A DNA stretch of 64,000 nucleotides, from contig NZ_JAHEBT010000052.1 in assembly GCF_024642105.1 (NCBI RefSeq), positions 186,001 through 250,000 of the forward strand, read 5' to 3'. Each line of letters starts with the position of its first letter. The first letter of the stretch is position 1. The position numbers and the translations under genes are program-made. Under the pieces are notes generated by a model. The model made no database searches. It was given only the letters and a program-made list of their open reading frames with translations, and was not told where the DNA came from. The stretch is from Flavobacterium sp. (GTDB taxonomy: Bacteria > Bacteroidota > Bacteroidia > Flavobacteriales > Flavobacteriaceae). Of this stretch, positions 43,389 to 53,516 are shown in pieces.

Positions 43389-44543
43389 TTATTTCATCGC
43401 TACTTTAGCAACCGCTGTATCACTTGTAACCGAAGTTGAATCAGTACCTGTGGCATCAGCAGGAGCAGGCTCATTAGCCGCTTTAACTTCTTTAACTAAA
43501 GCCACTTGTTCAGACAACCATTTTTTATACTCTTCTGGTGTATCCACAACGATTTTCATTTGCATATTGTAGTGAGATGCACCACAAATTTTATTACAAA
43601 GCAACAAGTAATCAAAAGTATAAGGATCAAGTGCTGTTTTACCTTCAGCGACTAACTTAAGGCTTTGTTTTGCTCTTAACTCATTAATCCTAGCTACTTT
43701 TTCTACCATATAAGGCAATTCTCTATACTCTGCAGAGGTATAAATAGGAGTAAAAGCAAATTCAGTAACCATCCCTGGAACACAATTCATCTGTGCTCTA
43801 AAATGAGGCATATAAGCTGAGTGCAACACATCTTGGGAACGAATCTTGAAATGTATTTTTTTACCTTTTGGTATGTGCAATTCAGAAACTACAATATCAT
43901 CTTGTGCATTTGGATCAGCTAGATCAACTCCCAAAGTATTAACTCCCTCTATTAATCTTACATTTGCTTTACCCAATACATTATCAGCACCAGCATAACG
44001 AGCAGACCACTTAAATTGTTGAGCATATAATTCAATTACAACCACGTCTTCATCTTCGTCAACAAACATAATGTTATTCCAAGCATAAAGACCGTATAAA
44101 ATTAAACCTGCTAATACAACCGCTGGAATAACACTCCAAATTGCCTCTAACTTATTATTATCAGCAAAAAACAAGGCTTTTTGATCTTTCTTACCTCTAT
44201 ATTTAAAAGCAAAAAAGTGCAATAAAACTTGAGTGATGGCTTGGACAGTAAAAATTAAAACCCAGGTAATATTCATCAAATTATCGACATCAGCACCGTG
44301 TTCAGAAGCTGGGGTATGCAAAGGAAGATCTCCCCATTTTAATAACCCATATATCGTAAAAATATAAATGAATGCTAAAAAGCCAAACATTAAATATCCT
44401 TGAATATTATTATCATTATCAGTAGCAACTTGAGAATCATTTGAATTTGAAACTCCTACTTGCGTAAGGTCGAATATTTTAGTCAATTGCCAAAGTGCAA
44501 CAGCTAATAGAACTAAAACTATAATTACCAACAAACTTGTCAT
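43389..44543 (-). CDS. coxB: Cytochrome c oxidase subunit II
   Basis: A 384-residue subunit II, longer than the usual 250-300. It has an N-terminal helix, two further membrane helices, and a periplasmic cupredoxin domain with the CuA ligands in HSAYMPHF and CNKICGASHYNMQM. The acidic/Ala-rich C-terminal tail after the cupredoxin (about the last 30 residues) is not conserved in the family. CuA accepts electrons from cytochrome c and passes them to haem a of subunit I. Its place directly after actF fits a physical supercomplex of alternative complex III and aa3 oxidase, as shown for F. johnsoniae. Confidence 0.96.
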   Translation of the reverse strand: MTSLLVIIVLVLLAVALWQLTKIFDLTQVGVSNSNDSQVATDNDNNIQGYLMFGFLAFIYIFTIYGLLKWGDLPLHTPASEHGADVDNLMNITWVLIFTVQAITQVLLHFFAFKYRGKKDQKALFFADNNKLEAIWSVIPAVVLAGLILYGLYAWNNIMFVDEDEDVVVIELYAQQFKWSARYAGADNVLGKANVRLIEGVNTLGVDLADPNAQDDIVVSELHIPKGKKIHFKIRSQDVLHSAYMPHFRAQMNCVPGMVTEFAFTPIYTSAEYRELPYMVEKVARINELRAKQSLKLVAEGKTALDPYTFDYLLLCNKICGASHYNMQMKIVVDTPEEYKKWLSEQVALVKEVKAANEPAPADATGTDSTSVTSDTAVAKVAMK

Positions 44544-44561
44544 CTGTTTTTTCTTTAAATA

Positions 44562-45941
44562 TTAATAATGAAAATGTTTACTCTCCTCAATGAATGGATT
44601 TCTTTTTGCCAGTAATGGAGCTTTTGTTAATGCTGTGAATACAACATAAATAAATAATCCAAGGAAGAAAAGAATTGAAGCAATTTCTGAAACCCCAATA
44701 AACCATTGATCGCCAACCGTTCCTGGCATAATCATATTAAAGAAATCAATATAATGACCTAACAAAATTACGATTCCAGCCATAACTAATACCCAAGTAA
44801 TTCTCTTAAAGTCAGTATTAATCAAAATTAAAAGAGGGAAAAGGAAATTCATAGCTACAGCACCAAAGAATGGAAGATTATACAACTGAATTCTTGTTAC
44901 AAAATAAGTAATCTCTTCAGGGATATCAGCATACCAAATCAACATGAATTGAGAAAACCATAAATAAGTCCAAAATACACTAATACCGAACATAAATTTA
45001 GCCAAATCATGAATATGACTTGTATTAACGTGTTCTAAATATCCTTTTGATTTCAAGTACAACGTTACCATAGCAATCATTGTAATTCCACTTACAAAGA
45101 AACTTGCAAATACATACCATCCAAATAATGTACTGAACCAATGAGGATCAATTGACATAATCCAGTCCCAAGACATAATTGACTCAGAAACAATGAAGAA
45201 AACTAAAAATCCAGCCGATATTTTAAAATTCTTTTTGTAGTTTAAATTATCATTAGCCTCATCTTGAGCTAAACAATTTTTTCTTGAATAATAACGGTAT
45301 AAATTCCACCCTAACAAGAATACAGCTGCTCTAACAATCCAAAATGGAAAGTTCAAATAACCGGCTTTACCTGCAATGATTTCATCATAATTAATGCTCT
45401 TAGGATCTGTAACACCTTCTCCTAACCAAACAAATAAATGATTAAAATGTAATCCAGATAATAGCAAGAATATAAAAAATAACACCGAACCAACAGGCAA
45501 ATAAGATGTAATTCCTTGCATAACTCTAAACAATACAGGTGACCAACCAGCTTGTGCCACTTGTTGAATAGCATAAAAAGCTAAAGTTCCCATAGCAATC
45601 AACAAAAAGAAAATACAAGCAACATACAAAGCAGCCCAAGGCTTATTTTGTAATTGATGTAAAACATGTGTTAAATGCGCTTCGTGTTCAGCATGTGCAT
45701 TATCCTCATGTGCTTCAGTTGCATCATGAGTTTTGCTTTCACTATTCGTTGCTACAACTTCATGAGATTTTTCAACTTCATGTTTAGCAACACCATGCTC
45801 ACCATGGCTTTCAGAAGCTAAAAGCGCTTCAACTTCTTTAATATCTTTTGGAGCAGTATAAAAACCATATCCAATCCCTAGTAGACCAACAGCCATTAAG
45901 ACTAAAGAAAAGGTTTTTAATTTACTTGAAAATGTGTACAT
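44562..45941 (-). CDS. actF: Alternative complex III subunit ActF, quinol:cytochrome c oxidoreductase membrane subunit
   Basis: A 459-residue protein with about ten membrane helices. A His/Glu/Ala-rich extramembrane stretch (about residues 45-90, with KSHEVVATN and HEDNAHAEHEAH) is inserted after the first helix. Later parts include FWTYLWFSQFMLIWYADIPEE, characteristic of ActF. It forms part of the membrane half of alternative complex III. I use ATG 45941 (MYTFSSK) rather than an upstream TTG that would start right at the actE stop. It lies between actE and coxB. Confidence 0.92.
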   Translation of the reverse strand: MYTFSSKLKTFSLVLMAVGLLGIGYGFYTAPKDIKEVEALLASESHGEHGVAKHEVEKSHEVVATNSESKTHDATEAHEDNAHAEHEAHLTHVLHQLQNKPWAALYVACIFFLLIAMGTLAFYAIQQVAQAGWSPVLFRVMQGITSYLPVGSVLFFIFLLLSGLHFNHLFVWLGEGVTDPKSINYDEIIAGKAGYLNFPFWIVRAAVFLLGWNLYRYYSRKNCLAQDEANDNLNYKKNFKISAGFLVFFIVSESIMSWDWIMSIDPHWFSTLFGWYVFASFFVSGITMIAMVTLYLKSKGYLEHVNTSHIHDLAKFMFGISVFWTYLWFSQFMLIWYADIPEEITYFVTRIQLYNLPFFGAVAMNFLFPLLILINTDFKRITWVLVMAGIVILLGHYIDFFNMIMPGTVGDQWFIGVSEIASILFFLGLFIYVVFTALTKAPLLAKRNPFIEESKHFHY

Positions 45942-45968
45942 ATCTATTACGATCAGTTTGTTCAACAA

Positions 45969-46514
45969 TTATAATTCACTTTTAAGTTTAAGAACATAGT
46001 TAGCAACTAACCAACGTTCTTTGGCATCCAATTGATTGGCATGAGAACCCATTGAATTAAGACCATACGTTATTACGTGAAAAATACTCCCTTCAGTAAT
46101 AGGTCTGTCTGCATAACTAGGAACACCAAGAAATTTTTCTCTCTCTACTAATTTTCCTTTACCATTTCCAGCAGCACCATGGCAACTAATACAATAAATT
46201 TCATATAATTCTTGACCTTTAGTCAAATCTTTTTGAATAGAATCTAATGGAGATTTAAGGTTAGCCTTAGCCAATTCATAACCTGCAGTAGAATTTTCAT
46301 ATACGTAAGGCTCAAATCCTCTATTAATTGTACCAACTACAGGAAGTTGACCTTCTTTTCCGTCTTTAAATGCAGCCGATTCAGAATAGGTTTCATAACC
46401 TGCAGATTCGTACATGTTTGGAAAATATTGGTAATTTGGTGCAGATTTATCATGACAAGACGACACCAATGCAGTCATACCAAATAAAAACGCTATTTTA
46501 AATATATTTTTCAT
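45969..46514 (-). CDS. actE: Alternative complex III subunit ActE, monohaem cytochrome c lipoprotein
   Basis: A 181-residue lipoprotein (LVSSC) with one c-type haem motif, CISCHGAAGNGKGK, at about residues 107-120. A distal Met is supplied by the NSMGSH region. It carries electrons on the periplasmic face of alternative complex III. It lies 8 bases after actD and 27 before the chosen actF start. Confidence 0.94.
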   Translation of the reverse strand: MKNIFKIAFLFGMTALVSSCHDKSAPNYQYFPNMYESAGYETYSESAAFKDGKEGQLPVVGTINRGFEPYVYENSTAGYELAKANLKSPLDSIQKDLTKGQELYEIYCISCHGAAGNGKGKLVEREKFLGVPSYADRPITEGSIFHVITYGLNSMGSHANQLDAKERWLVANYVLKLKSEL

Positions 46515-46522
46515 AACTATGA

Positions 46523-47047
46523 TTAATGCTTTTCTATTACTTTAACTTCAATAGCTCCAGTGTTCTCGAAAAACGAAACTAATTCAGCTTCATTATCATT
46601 TACAGCAACTTCCATCAAAAAGTGATCATCAGTTGTTCTAACATCAGGATTTTCAGCTTCTTTAAATGGCCACAATTTACTTCTCATATAAAAAGTAATC
46701 ACCATTAAGTGAGCTGCAAAAAATACCGTTTCTTCAAACATAATTGGAACGAAAGCTGGCATATTTTCGATATAACTGAAACTCGGTTTACCACCAATAT
46801 CTTGAGGCCAATCTTGAATCATAATATAATTCATCATCCAAGTTCCAAAAGAAATACCACACAACCCATATAAAAAAGCACAAATGGCTAAACGTGTTGG
46901 GGCAAGTCCCATAGCTTTGTCCAAACCGTGAACAGGAAATGGACTAAAAACTTCTTCGATATGATGATGAGCAGCACGTGTTTTCTTAACGGCATCCATC
47001 AATATATCATCGTCATTATAAATGGCGTATATTACTTTATTACTCAT
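46523..47047 (-). CDS. actD: Alternative complex III subunit ActD
   Basis: A 174-residue protein of the DUF3341 family with two central membrane helices (about residues 50-75 and 95-120) and a conserved N-terminal soluble part containing HHHIEEVFSPFPVHGLD. It is a structural membrane subunit of alternative complex III with no cofactor. The start overlaps the actC stop by 8 bases, indicating coupled translation. Confidence 0.94.
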   Translation of the reverse strand: MSNKVIYAIYNDDDILMDAVKKTRAAHHHIEEVFSPFPVHGLDKAMGLAPTRLAICAFLYGLCGISFGTWMMNYIMIQDWPQDIGGKPSFSYIENMPAFVPIMFEETVFFAAHLMVITFYMRSKLWPFKEAENPDVRTTDDHFLMEVAVNDNEAELVSFFENTGAIEVKVIEKH

Positions 47048-48440
47048 GGTGTGAATCTTTATTTGCTCTTTCTCTAATATAATTATCTCCAGTTGCTTTT
47101 AGGATTGTTTTAACCTCTGCTTGAGCAATTACTGGGAATGTTCTAGCATATAATAAAAACAATACAAAGAAGAAACCAATTGTTCCAATGAATATACCAA
47201 TATCAACAAATGTTGGTGAGAACATTGTCCATGAAGATGGTAAATAATCTCTGTGTAATGAAGTTACAATGATTACGAAACGTTCGAACCACATTCCAAT
47301 ATTTACAACAATAGAGATTATAAAAGAGAACATAATACTTGTTCTTAATTTTTTGAACCACATAAATTGAGGTGAAAACACATTACATGTCATCATCGAC
47401 CAATAAGCCCACCAATAAGGTCCTGTTGCTCTATTTAAGAAAGCATATTGTTCGTATTCTACACCTGAATACCAAGCAACAAATAACTCAGTAATATAAG
47501 CTACACCAACAATAGAACCTGTAATCATGATTACAATATTCATCAATTCAATATGTTGAATAGTAATATAAGCTTCTAAATTAGATACTTTTCTCATAAT
47601 GATAAGCAAAGTATTTACCATTGCAAATCCAGAGAATACCGCTCCAGCAACGAAGTAAGGTGGGAAAATAGTAGTATGCCATCCTGGAATTACTGAAGTA
47701 GCAAAGTCCATCGATACGATAGTGTGTACCGAAAGTACTAATGGAGTTGCTAAACCTGCAAGAACTAAAGATACTTCTTCAAAACGTTGCCAGTCTTTTG
47801 CTCTACCACTCCATCCAAAACTCAAGATAGAATAAATTCTTTTGTGAAAAGGTGTAATCGCTCTATCTCTTAACATAGCAAAGTCAGGCAATAATCCAGT
47901 CCACCAGAAAACTAATGAAACCGAAAGATAAGTTGAAATTGCAAATACGTCCCATAACAATGGTGAGTTAAAGTTTACCCATAATGAACCAAACTGATTC
48001 GGAATAGGCAATACCCAGTAAGCCAACCAAGGACGTCCCATGTGAATAATTGGGAATAAACCAGCCTGAATTACAGAGAAAATAGTCATAGCTTCTGCAG
48101 AACGGTTAATAGCCATTCTCCAACGTTGACGGAAAAGTAATAATACAGCAGAAATCAACGTTCCTGCGTGACCGATACCTACCCACCAAACGAAGTTAGT
48201 GATATCCCAAGCCCAACCCACGGTTTTATTTAATCCCCATGTTCCGATTCCTGTAGATACAGTATAGATAATACAGCCTAATCCCCAAAGGAAAGCTGTT
48301 AATGCGATTGAAAACACAATCCACCAATGTTTGTTAGCTTTACCTTCAACAGGAGCTGCAACATCTACTGTTACATCGTGATAAGACTTATCACCTATAA
48401 CTAAAGGTTTTCTAATGCTTGATTCGTAGTGAGACGACAT
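47040..48440 (-). CDS. actC: Alternative complex III subunit ActC, NrfD-like quinol-binding membrane protein
   Basis: A 466-residue NrfD/PsrC-type membrane protein with about ten helices. Landmarks include WVGIGHAGTLISAVLLLFRQ and VHTIVSMDFATSVIPGWHTT. It houses the quinol-oxidation site next to the Fe-S subunit ActB. It overlaps actD by 8 bases and lies 36 bases after actB. Confidence 0.95.
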   Translation of the reverse strand: MSSHYESSIRKPLVIGDKSYHDVTVDVAAPVEGKANKHWWIVFSIALTAFLWGLGCIIYTVSTGIGTWGLNKTVGWAWDITNFVWWVGIGHAGTLISAVLLLFRQRWRMAINRSAEAMTIFSVIQAGLFPIIHMGRPWLAYWVLPIPNQFGSLWVNFNSPLLWDVFAISTYLSVSLVFWWTGLLPDFAMLRDRAITPFHKRIYSILSFGWSGRAKDWQRFEEVSLVLAGLATPLVLSVHTIVSMDFATSVIPGWHTTIFPPYFVAGAVFSGFAMVNTLLIIMRKVSNLEAYITIQHIELMNIVIMITGSIVGVAYITELFVAWYSGVEYEQYAFLNRATGPYWWAYWSMMTCNVFSPQFMWFKKLRTSIMFSFIISIVVNIGMWFERFVIIVTSLHRDYLPSSWTMFSPTFVDIGIFIGTIGFFFVLFLLYARTFPVIAQAEVKTILKATGDNYIRERANKDSHHE

Positions 48441-48475
48441 AATCCTTTATCTTGTTTCTTAATTAATATTTTATA

Positions 48476-51400
48476 CTAGGTATTTCTAACTTTAACGTGA
48501 TAAATCACATTTGGCTTAGTTCCTACATGCTCTAATAAATGATACATTCTATCATCAGCAGCCAACTTAGCTACTTTTGCATCTGCATCATTAACATCTC
48601 CAAATACCATTGCTCCGGTAGAACATGCATTTGAACAAGCCGTTTGGAATTCACCATCTTTAATCGCTCTTCCTTCTCTCTTCGCTTTAAGAATTGTTGC
48701 TTGTGTCATTTGTAGACACATAGAACATTTTTCCATAACTCCACGAGAACGAACATTCACATCTGGATTCAATACCATACGACCTAAATCATCATTCATA
48801 TGATAATCAAACTCGCTATTTTGACTGTATAAGAACCAGTTGAAACGACGAACTTTATACGGACAGTTGTTAGCACAGTAACGAGTACCAACACATCTGT
48901 TGTAAGCCATATTGTTTTGACCTTGACGTCCGTGAGAAGTTGCTGCAACAGGGCAAACAGTTTCACAAGGTGCATGGTTACAATGTTGACACATAACTGG
49001 TTGGAAAGCCACTTGAGGATTATCCCCAGCTTTTTCCATTTCGTTAAATGTTGACAATGAACTTGACAAACCTGCAATATTTTCTTTTCTTTCGTTATCT
49101 CCTTCAAAAGTACTTTCAGAAGAATAATATCTATCGATACGCAACCAGTGCATATCACGACTTCTTCTAACTTCTGATTTACCAACTACAGGAACATTGT
49201 TCTCTGCGTGACAAGCGATAACACAAGCACCACAACCAGTACAAGCATTTAAATCGATAGAAAGATTAAAGTGATGTCCTATTGAACGATCAAATGAATC
49301 CCATAAATCAACTTTAGTTGACTCTACTTCTTTGTGATCCAAAGATACCATAGGAACTTCATTCCATTCTTTAGCATCTTTAGTATTAAAAATTTCTAAA
49401 GTAGTTTCTTTAATAATATCACCTCTACCCATCAAAGTTTTTTGACCTTGAACACAAGCAAACTCGTGTTCTCCATCAACTTTAACCAATGATACCGATT
49501 GTACATTATTAAACCCTTTATATAAAGCGTAAGCATTTATACCTACTACCATTTCTTCTTTTAGAGCAGCTTTACGACCATATCCTAAAGCTAAACCTAC
49601 AGTTCCAACCGCTTGACCAGGCTGAACAATTACAGGTACATTGTCTAATTTAACACCCTCTGTAGTTGTAATAGTAGCATAACTACCATTTAATCCTCCA
49701 TTAGCAACAATTTCATTAGTTAATCCTAATTTTTTAGCATCAGCATTAGAAACCGTTACATAATTATCCCAAGATACTCTTGTGATTGGATCAGGGAATT
49801 CTTGTAACCAAGGATTGTTAGCTTGTTGACCATCACCTAAACCAGTTTTAGTATATAAAACTAATTCAAATGCTTCTGAAGCTTTTGATTTTGACAAAGC
49901 AGTTGCTGCAGCAGCATAATCAGCTGAACCAGCAGATGCTGTTGGAACAACACCAACATATACACCATCATGTAATACTTTATTCCAAGTAGATCCTGCA
50001 ATTATTGAAGCTGCAGTTCCTTTAATGTAATCATAAAAAGTACCTGCATTACCGTTCAACGACAATAAAACGTCTTGAAATTGTTTGGTATTAAATAATG
50101 GACGAATTGTTGGCTGAGTAAGGCTATAAGTCCCTTTTGTCAAACTTAAATCGTTCCAAGATTCCAAATAATGAGGAACCGGGGCAGCTATTGTAGCAAC
50201 TGAAGCTGTCTCATCTTCTTTCAAAGAGAAAGCAACTGAAGTAGTAACCTTTTTAAGTCCTTCTACAAAAGAAGCACTGTCTGCCAATGTATAAACAGGA
50301 TTAACACCACTCATAATCAATGTATGAACGCTACCTGCTTTCATTTCATTAATCAATTGAGCTACTTTCTCGTTAGATCCTTTTCTTATTTGTCTTGTTC
50401 CAGAAGTAGTAAAAGCTTCACTAGCCAATTTTTGATTGATAGCCAAAACTAATAACTGAGCATTTTTATCTTGAATTCCAGATACCAACACTCCTTTTGA
50501 ACCTGCAGCCTTTAATTGTTGCGCTGCTTTTGTAACTTCTGATTTAAATTGATCATCTAAACTTACTGCAACTGAAGAACCAGTTACAACATTATACATA
50601 TGAACTAATGCTTGTTTTTGATTCGCAGTTGACATAGGCAAACGCTTATCAGCAGCAGCACCAGACAAAGTCATATTCGCTTCCAATTGGAAATGACGTG
50701 ACATTTTTCCGTTTTTAGGAATTCTACCTTGAGCATAACCCGCATCATATCCTCCACCTTGCCAATCTCCTAGGAAATCAGCTCCAACAGAAACGATTAA
50801 AGACGCTTTAGAAAAATCATAATCTACTAACGCTCTTTCTCCGTATACCGTTTCAAAAGCATCTAATGCTTCAGAAGATGAAACCGCATCATAAACTACA
50901 TGTTTTGCATTTGGATTTTTAGCAACAAACTCAGCAATCAACTTTTCAGTTGATGGACTCGCCAAAGTATTTGTCAACAAAACGACCTGACCTCCTTTTG
51001 CTTTAGCTTCCACAATGCTTGATGCAATTTTAGAATTCACATCAGTCCAACTTGCATTAGAACCGGCAATTTTAGGCTCTTTCAAGCGCATACTGTCATA
51101 TAAAGACAAGATTGACGCATGAACTCTTGCATTAGCAGAAAATTTTGCTCCAGCAATAGCATTATTATCAATTTTTATAGGACGACCTTCGCGTGTTTTA
51201 ACTAATAAATTAGCAAAATCAAAACCGTCAAAAACAGAAGTTGCATAATAATCCGCTACACCAGGAATAATTTGTTCTGGTTGCAACACATAAGGTATTG
51301 ATTTATGAACAGGACCTTCGCAAGCAGCAAGAGTAGCTGCTGCAGTACTAAATCCAACGTACTTTAAAAAATCACGACGTGTTGTAGAAGAAGATGACAA

Positions 51401-51532
51401 GGCATCATTATTTCCTAAAAATTCATCTGTAGGAATCTCTTCAACGAATTCGTTATTTTTAAGCGCCTCAACAATAGAACTATTTCCGTCTAGTTCCTCA
51501 ACACTTTTCCAGTATTTTTTGTTTGATGACAT
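48476..51532 (-). CDS. actB: Alternative complex III subunit ActB, molybdopterin-oxidoreductase-like iron-sulfur protein
   Basis: A 1,018-residue fusion. A Tat-type leader lies near residues 50-70 (TTRRDFLKYVGFS) with a lipoprotein-like AAC. Next comes a long region related to molybdopterin oxidoreductases but without cofactor in this family. The C-terminal ferredoxin-like part carries clusters of cysteines, such as NACTGCGACVIACHAEN, CQHCNHAPCETVCP and CANNCPYK. It passes electrons from quinol oxidation through Fe-S clusters to the haems of ActA/ActE. It lies 30 bases after actA. Confidence 0.96.
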   Translation of the reverse strand: MSSNKKYWKSVEELDGNSSIVEALKNNEFVEEIPTDEFLGNNDALSSSSTTRRDFLKYVGFSTAAATLAACEGPVHKSIPYVLQPEQIIPGVADYYATSVFDGFDFANLLVKTREGRPIKIDNNAIAGAKFSANARVHASILSLYDSMRLKEPKIAGSNASWTDVNSKIASSIVEAKAKGGQVVLLTNTLASPSTEKLIAEFVAKNPNAKHVVYDAVSSSEALDAFETVYGERALVDYDFSKASLIVSVGADFLGDWQGGGYDAGYAQGRIPKNGKMSRHFQLEANMTLSGAAADKRLPMSTANQKQALVHMYNVVTGSSVAVSLDDQFKSEVTKAAQQLKAAGSKGVLVSGIQDKNAQLLVLAINQKLASEAFTTSGTRQIRKGSNEKVAQLINEMKAGSVHTLIMSGVNPVYTLADSASFVEGLKKVTTSVAFSLKEDETASVATIAAPVPHYLESWNDLSLTKGTYSLTQPTIRPLFNTKQFQDVLLSLNGNAGTFYDYIKGTAASIIAGSTWNKVLHDGVYVGVVPTASAGSADYAAAATALSKSKASEAFELVLYTKTGLGDGQQANNPWLQEFPDPITRVSWDNYVTVSNADAKKLGLTNEIVANGGLNGSYATITTTEGVKLDNVPVIVQPGQAVGTVGLALGYGRKAALKEEMVVGINAYALYKGFNNVQSVSLVKVDGEHEFACVQGQKTLMGRGDIIKETTLEIFNTKDAKEWNEVPMVSLDHKEVESTKVDLWDSFDRSIGHHFNLSIDLNACTGCGACVIACHAENNVPVVGKSEVRRSRDMHWLRIDRYYSSESTFEGDNERKENIAGLSSSLSTFNEMEKAGDNPQVAFQPVMCQHCNHAPCETVCPVAATSHGRQGQNNMAYNRCVGTRYCANNCPYKVRRFNWFLYSQNSEFDYHMNDDLGRMVLNPDVNVRSRGVMEKCSMCLQMTQATILKAKREGRAIKDGEFQTACSNACSTGAMVFGDVNDADAKVAKLAADDRMYHLLEHVGTKPNVIYHVKVRNT

Positions 51533-51561
51533 ATATAAATATTAAAAACTTAATAATTTGA

Positions 51562-52896
51562 TTAATAGTGACATTTACCACATTCTAAACCTCCCATTTG
51601 AGCAGCAGTCAATTTGTCTACGCCATACTTTTTAGAAAGTTGTTCGTGGATTTTAGTGTAATATTCATTACCCTCCATTTTAACATCAGTTTTTCTGTGG
51701 CAATCAATACACCATCCCATTGTTAAAGGAGCAAATTGTTTTTGAATTTCATATTCTTGAACTGGTCCGTGACAAGTTTGACATTCAATTCCGGCAACAG
51801 TTACGTGTTGTGAATGATTGAAATATACAAAGTCAGGTAAATTATGAATACGAACCCATTTAACAGGTTGTGTTTTTCCAGTATACGATTGCGTTGTTTT
51901 ATCCCAACCCACTGCAGTATATAACTTTTGGATTTGCTCATCATAAAATACCTTGCTATATTCTGGAGTAGCAGTAGTTTCTGCAACTTCAGAAATATTT
52001 TTATGACAATTCATACACACATTCAAAGAAGGAATACCGGCATTTTTACTAACTCTAGCAGCAGAATGACAATATTTACAATTAATCTCATTATCACCAG
52101 CATGGATTTTATGAGAATAATGAATTGGCTGAATTGGAGAATATTCTTGATCAACACCTACTTGCATCAAGAAACCATAAACCAAATAAGCACCAGATAA
52201 CAATAAGAATATTGCCGTAACCAATATTAAAAATTGATTTTTAACAAATGCTTTCCAAATAGAAATTCTTGGTTCTTTTGGAGCAACTTCAATATTATTC
52301 GCTTTAGCTACTTTTCTTAACACATTGTTCACCAAAAACAACATTACCACAAGCATAGCCATCACCAAAGCAAGAGCTCCTAATATAATATTATTTGACA
52401 AACCACTTTCTGACGAAGCTGCAGCATCAGTTCCCGGAACAGCAGCACCAGCAACAACCGGAGCTTCTTCTTTAGGAGTTGAAGTATACGCTATAATATT
52501 ATCAATATCTCCTTCTGACAACTGAGGAAAAGCAGTCATTACCGCTTTATTATTTTCTTCAAAAACTTTCACAGCAGCAGCATCTCCAGATTTAATCAAA
52601 TCAGAGCTATTATGCACCCATTTGTAAATCCATGACATCTCATATTTACCAGCCACACCTCTAAGAGCAGGACCTGTAGATTTAGCATCTAATTTATGAC
52701 ATGCAGCGCAATTTGCATTGAATAGTTCTTTTCCTTTTGCAGGATCTCCACCAGTTGCAGCTGCAGGAGCCACCGTAGCATCAGCAGCTGCAGGAGCAGC
52801 ATCTTGAGCAAATGAAGTTACAGAGAAAATTAGCATTAAAGCTAAGCAGAAATATAATTTCCTTAAGATCGAATTATGGTTACCCACCTTTTTCAT
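51562..52896 (-). CDS. actA: Alternative complex III subunit ActA, multihaem cytochrome c with fused N-terminal monohaem domain
   Basis: A 444-residue protein with signal peptide (ending TSFAQ). An Ala/Pro-rich linker leads to a class I cytochrome c domain (CAACHK at residues 63-67), followed by two membrane helices (about 168-190 and 217-240). The ActA pentahaem part follows: CKYCH, CMNCH, CQTCH, CIDCH and CGKCH. That gives six CXXCH motifs in total. The core ActA moves electrons from ActB towards cytochrome c, and the extra monohaem domain may hand them directly to the oxidase. First gene of the act-cox operon, with a good promoter upstream. Confidence 0.95.
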   Translation of the reverse strand: MKKVGNHNSILRKLYFCLALMLIFSVTSFAQDAAPAAADATVAPAAATGGDPAKGKELFNANCAACHKLDAKSTGPALRGVAGKYEMSWIYKWVHNSSDLIKSGDAAAVKVFEENNKAVMTAFPQLSEGDIDNIIAYTSTPKEEAPVVAGAAVPGTDAAASSESGLSNNIILGALALVMAMLVVMLFLVNNVLRKVAKANNIEVAPKEPRISIWKAFVKNQFLILVTAIFLLLSGAYLVYGFLMQVGVDQEYSPIQPIHYSHKIHAGDNEINCKYCHSAARVSKNAGIPSLNVCMNCHKNISEVAETTATPEYSKVFYDEQIQKLYTAVGWDKTTQSYTGKTQPVKWVRIHNLPDFVYFNHSQHVTVAGIECQTCHGPVQEYEIQKQFAPLTMGWCIDCHRKTDVKMEGNEYYTKIHEQLSKKYGVDKLTAAQMGGLECGKCHY

Positions 52897-52983
52897 ATAG
52901 TATAATGATTATCTACTAAAATTGGTACGGTTTTTTCTACTAATGTTTTTAGAAAAAACGTATACATTCTTTTTAAACTTGCA

Positions 52984-53012
52984 CAAAAATACGACTTAAG
53001 AACTATTCTCAA
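52984..53012 (-). promoter_or_regulatory. Promoter of the act-cox operon
   Basis: The minus strand has TTG (53010-53012), an 18-base spacer and TATTTTTG (52984-52991), close to the Bacteroidetes consensus TTG-N17-19-TAnnTTTG. It lies about 88 bases before the actA ATG, leaving a leader of about 80 bases. The rest of this 218-base divergent gap is AT-rich and shows nothing else clear. Confidence 0.7.
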
Positions 53013-53114
53013 AACCTTAAAATAGTCTTAAATTCAATTTATATTAATTCTAAATAATATTTAGAGTTAACATTACTTTATTAAATATTACTTTTACATA
53101 AAAATCACCACATT

Positions 53115-53504
53115 ATGAGAATTTTAACAATTTCAAAATGGCTTTTACCCATAATTATATTTGCAGTACTAAGCAACTCCTTAAAAGCCCAAAACACAAA
53201 AAGCACTTCAAATAACGAATCAAAATTCGAAAAATTATTAAACGAAAAACGAAAAGTACATGCTTCTATAGCTTTGAACGAGAGGTATAAAATTCAGATT
53301 TTTAGTGGCGAAAGTGAAAAAGCAAAAAAAACAGTACTCCAATTCAAACAAGAGTTTAAAGATATTGACGCTACCATTATCTTCAATACACCAAACTATA
53401 AAGTGTGGGTAGGCAACTTCAAAACAAGAATGGAAGCGGAAAGAAATTATGTGGAAATCAAAAAAAAATACAAAAATACACTCCTAATAAAGCCTAGCAA
53501 ATAA
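53115..53504 (+). CDS. SPOR-domain protein, exported
   Basis: A 129-residue protein with a signal peptide (ending NSLKAQ), a Lys/Asn-rich linker, and a C-terminal SPOR domain (about residues 55-129: ERYKIQIFSGESEKAKK and NYKVWVGNFKTRMEAE). SPOR domains bind peptidoglycan stripped of peptide stems, often at the septum. The protein is probably periplasmic. It is transcribed alone, divergent from actA and convergent with infB, with a bidirectional terminator between. Confidence 0.88.
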   Translation: MRILTISKWLLPIIIFAVLSNSLKAQNTKSTSNNESKFEKLLNEKRKVHASIALNERYKIQIFSGESEKAKKTVLQFKQEFKDIDATIIFNTPNYKVWVGNFKTRMEAERNYVEIKKKYKNTLLIKPSK

Positions 53505-53516
53505 CATAAAAATAAG

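Noticed and set aside
48796..49185. A 129-codon minus-strand frame inside actB
   Set aside because: It lies within the conserved Fe-S part of actB in another frame and shows no domain.
53089..53096. TACTTTTA as promoter of the SPOR gene
   Set aside because: A seven-of-eight match without a -33 TTG and without other support is too weak in AT-rich DNA.
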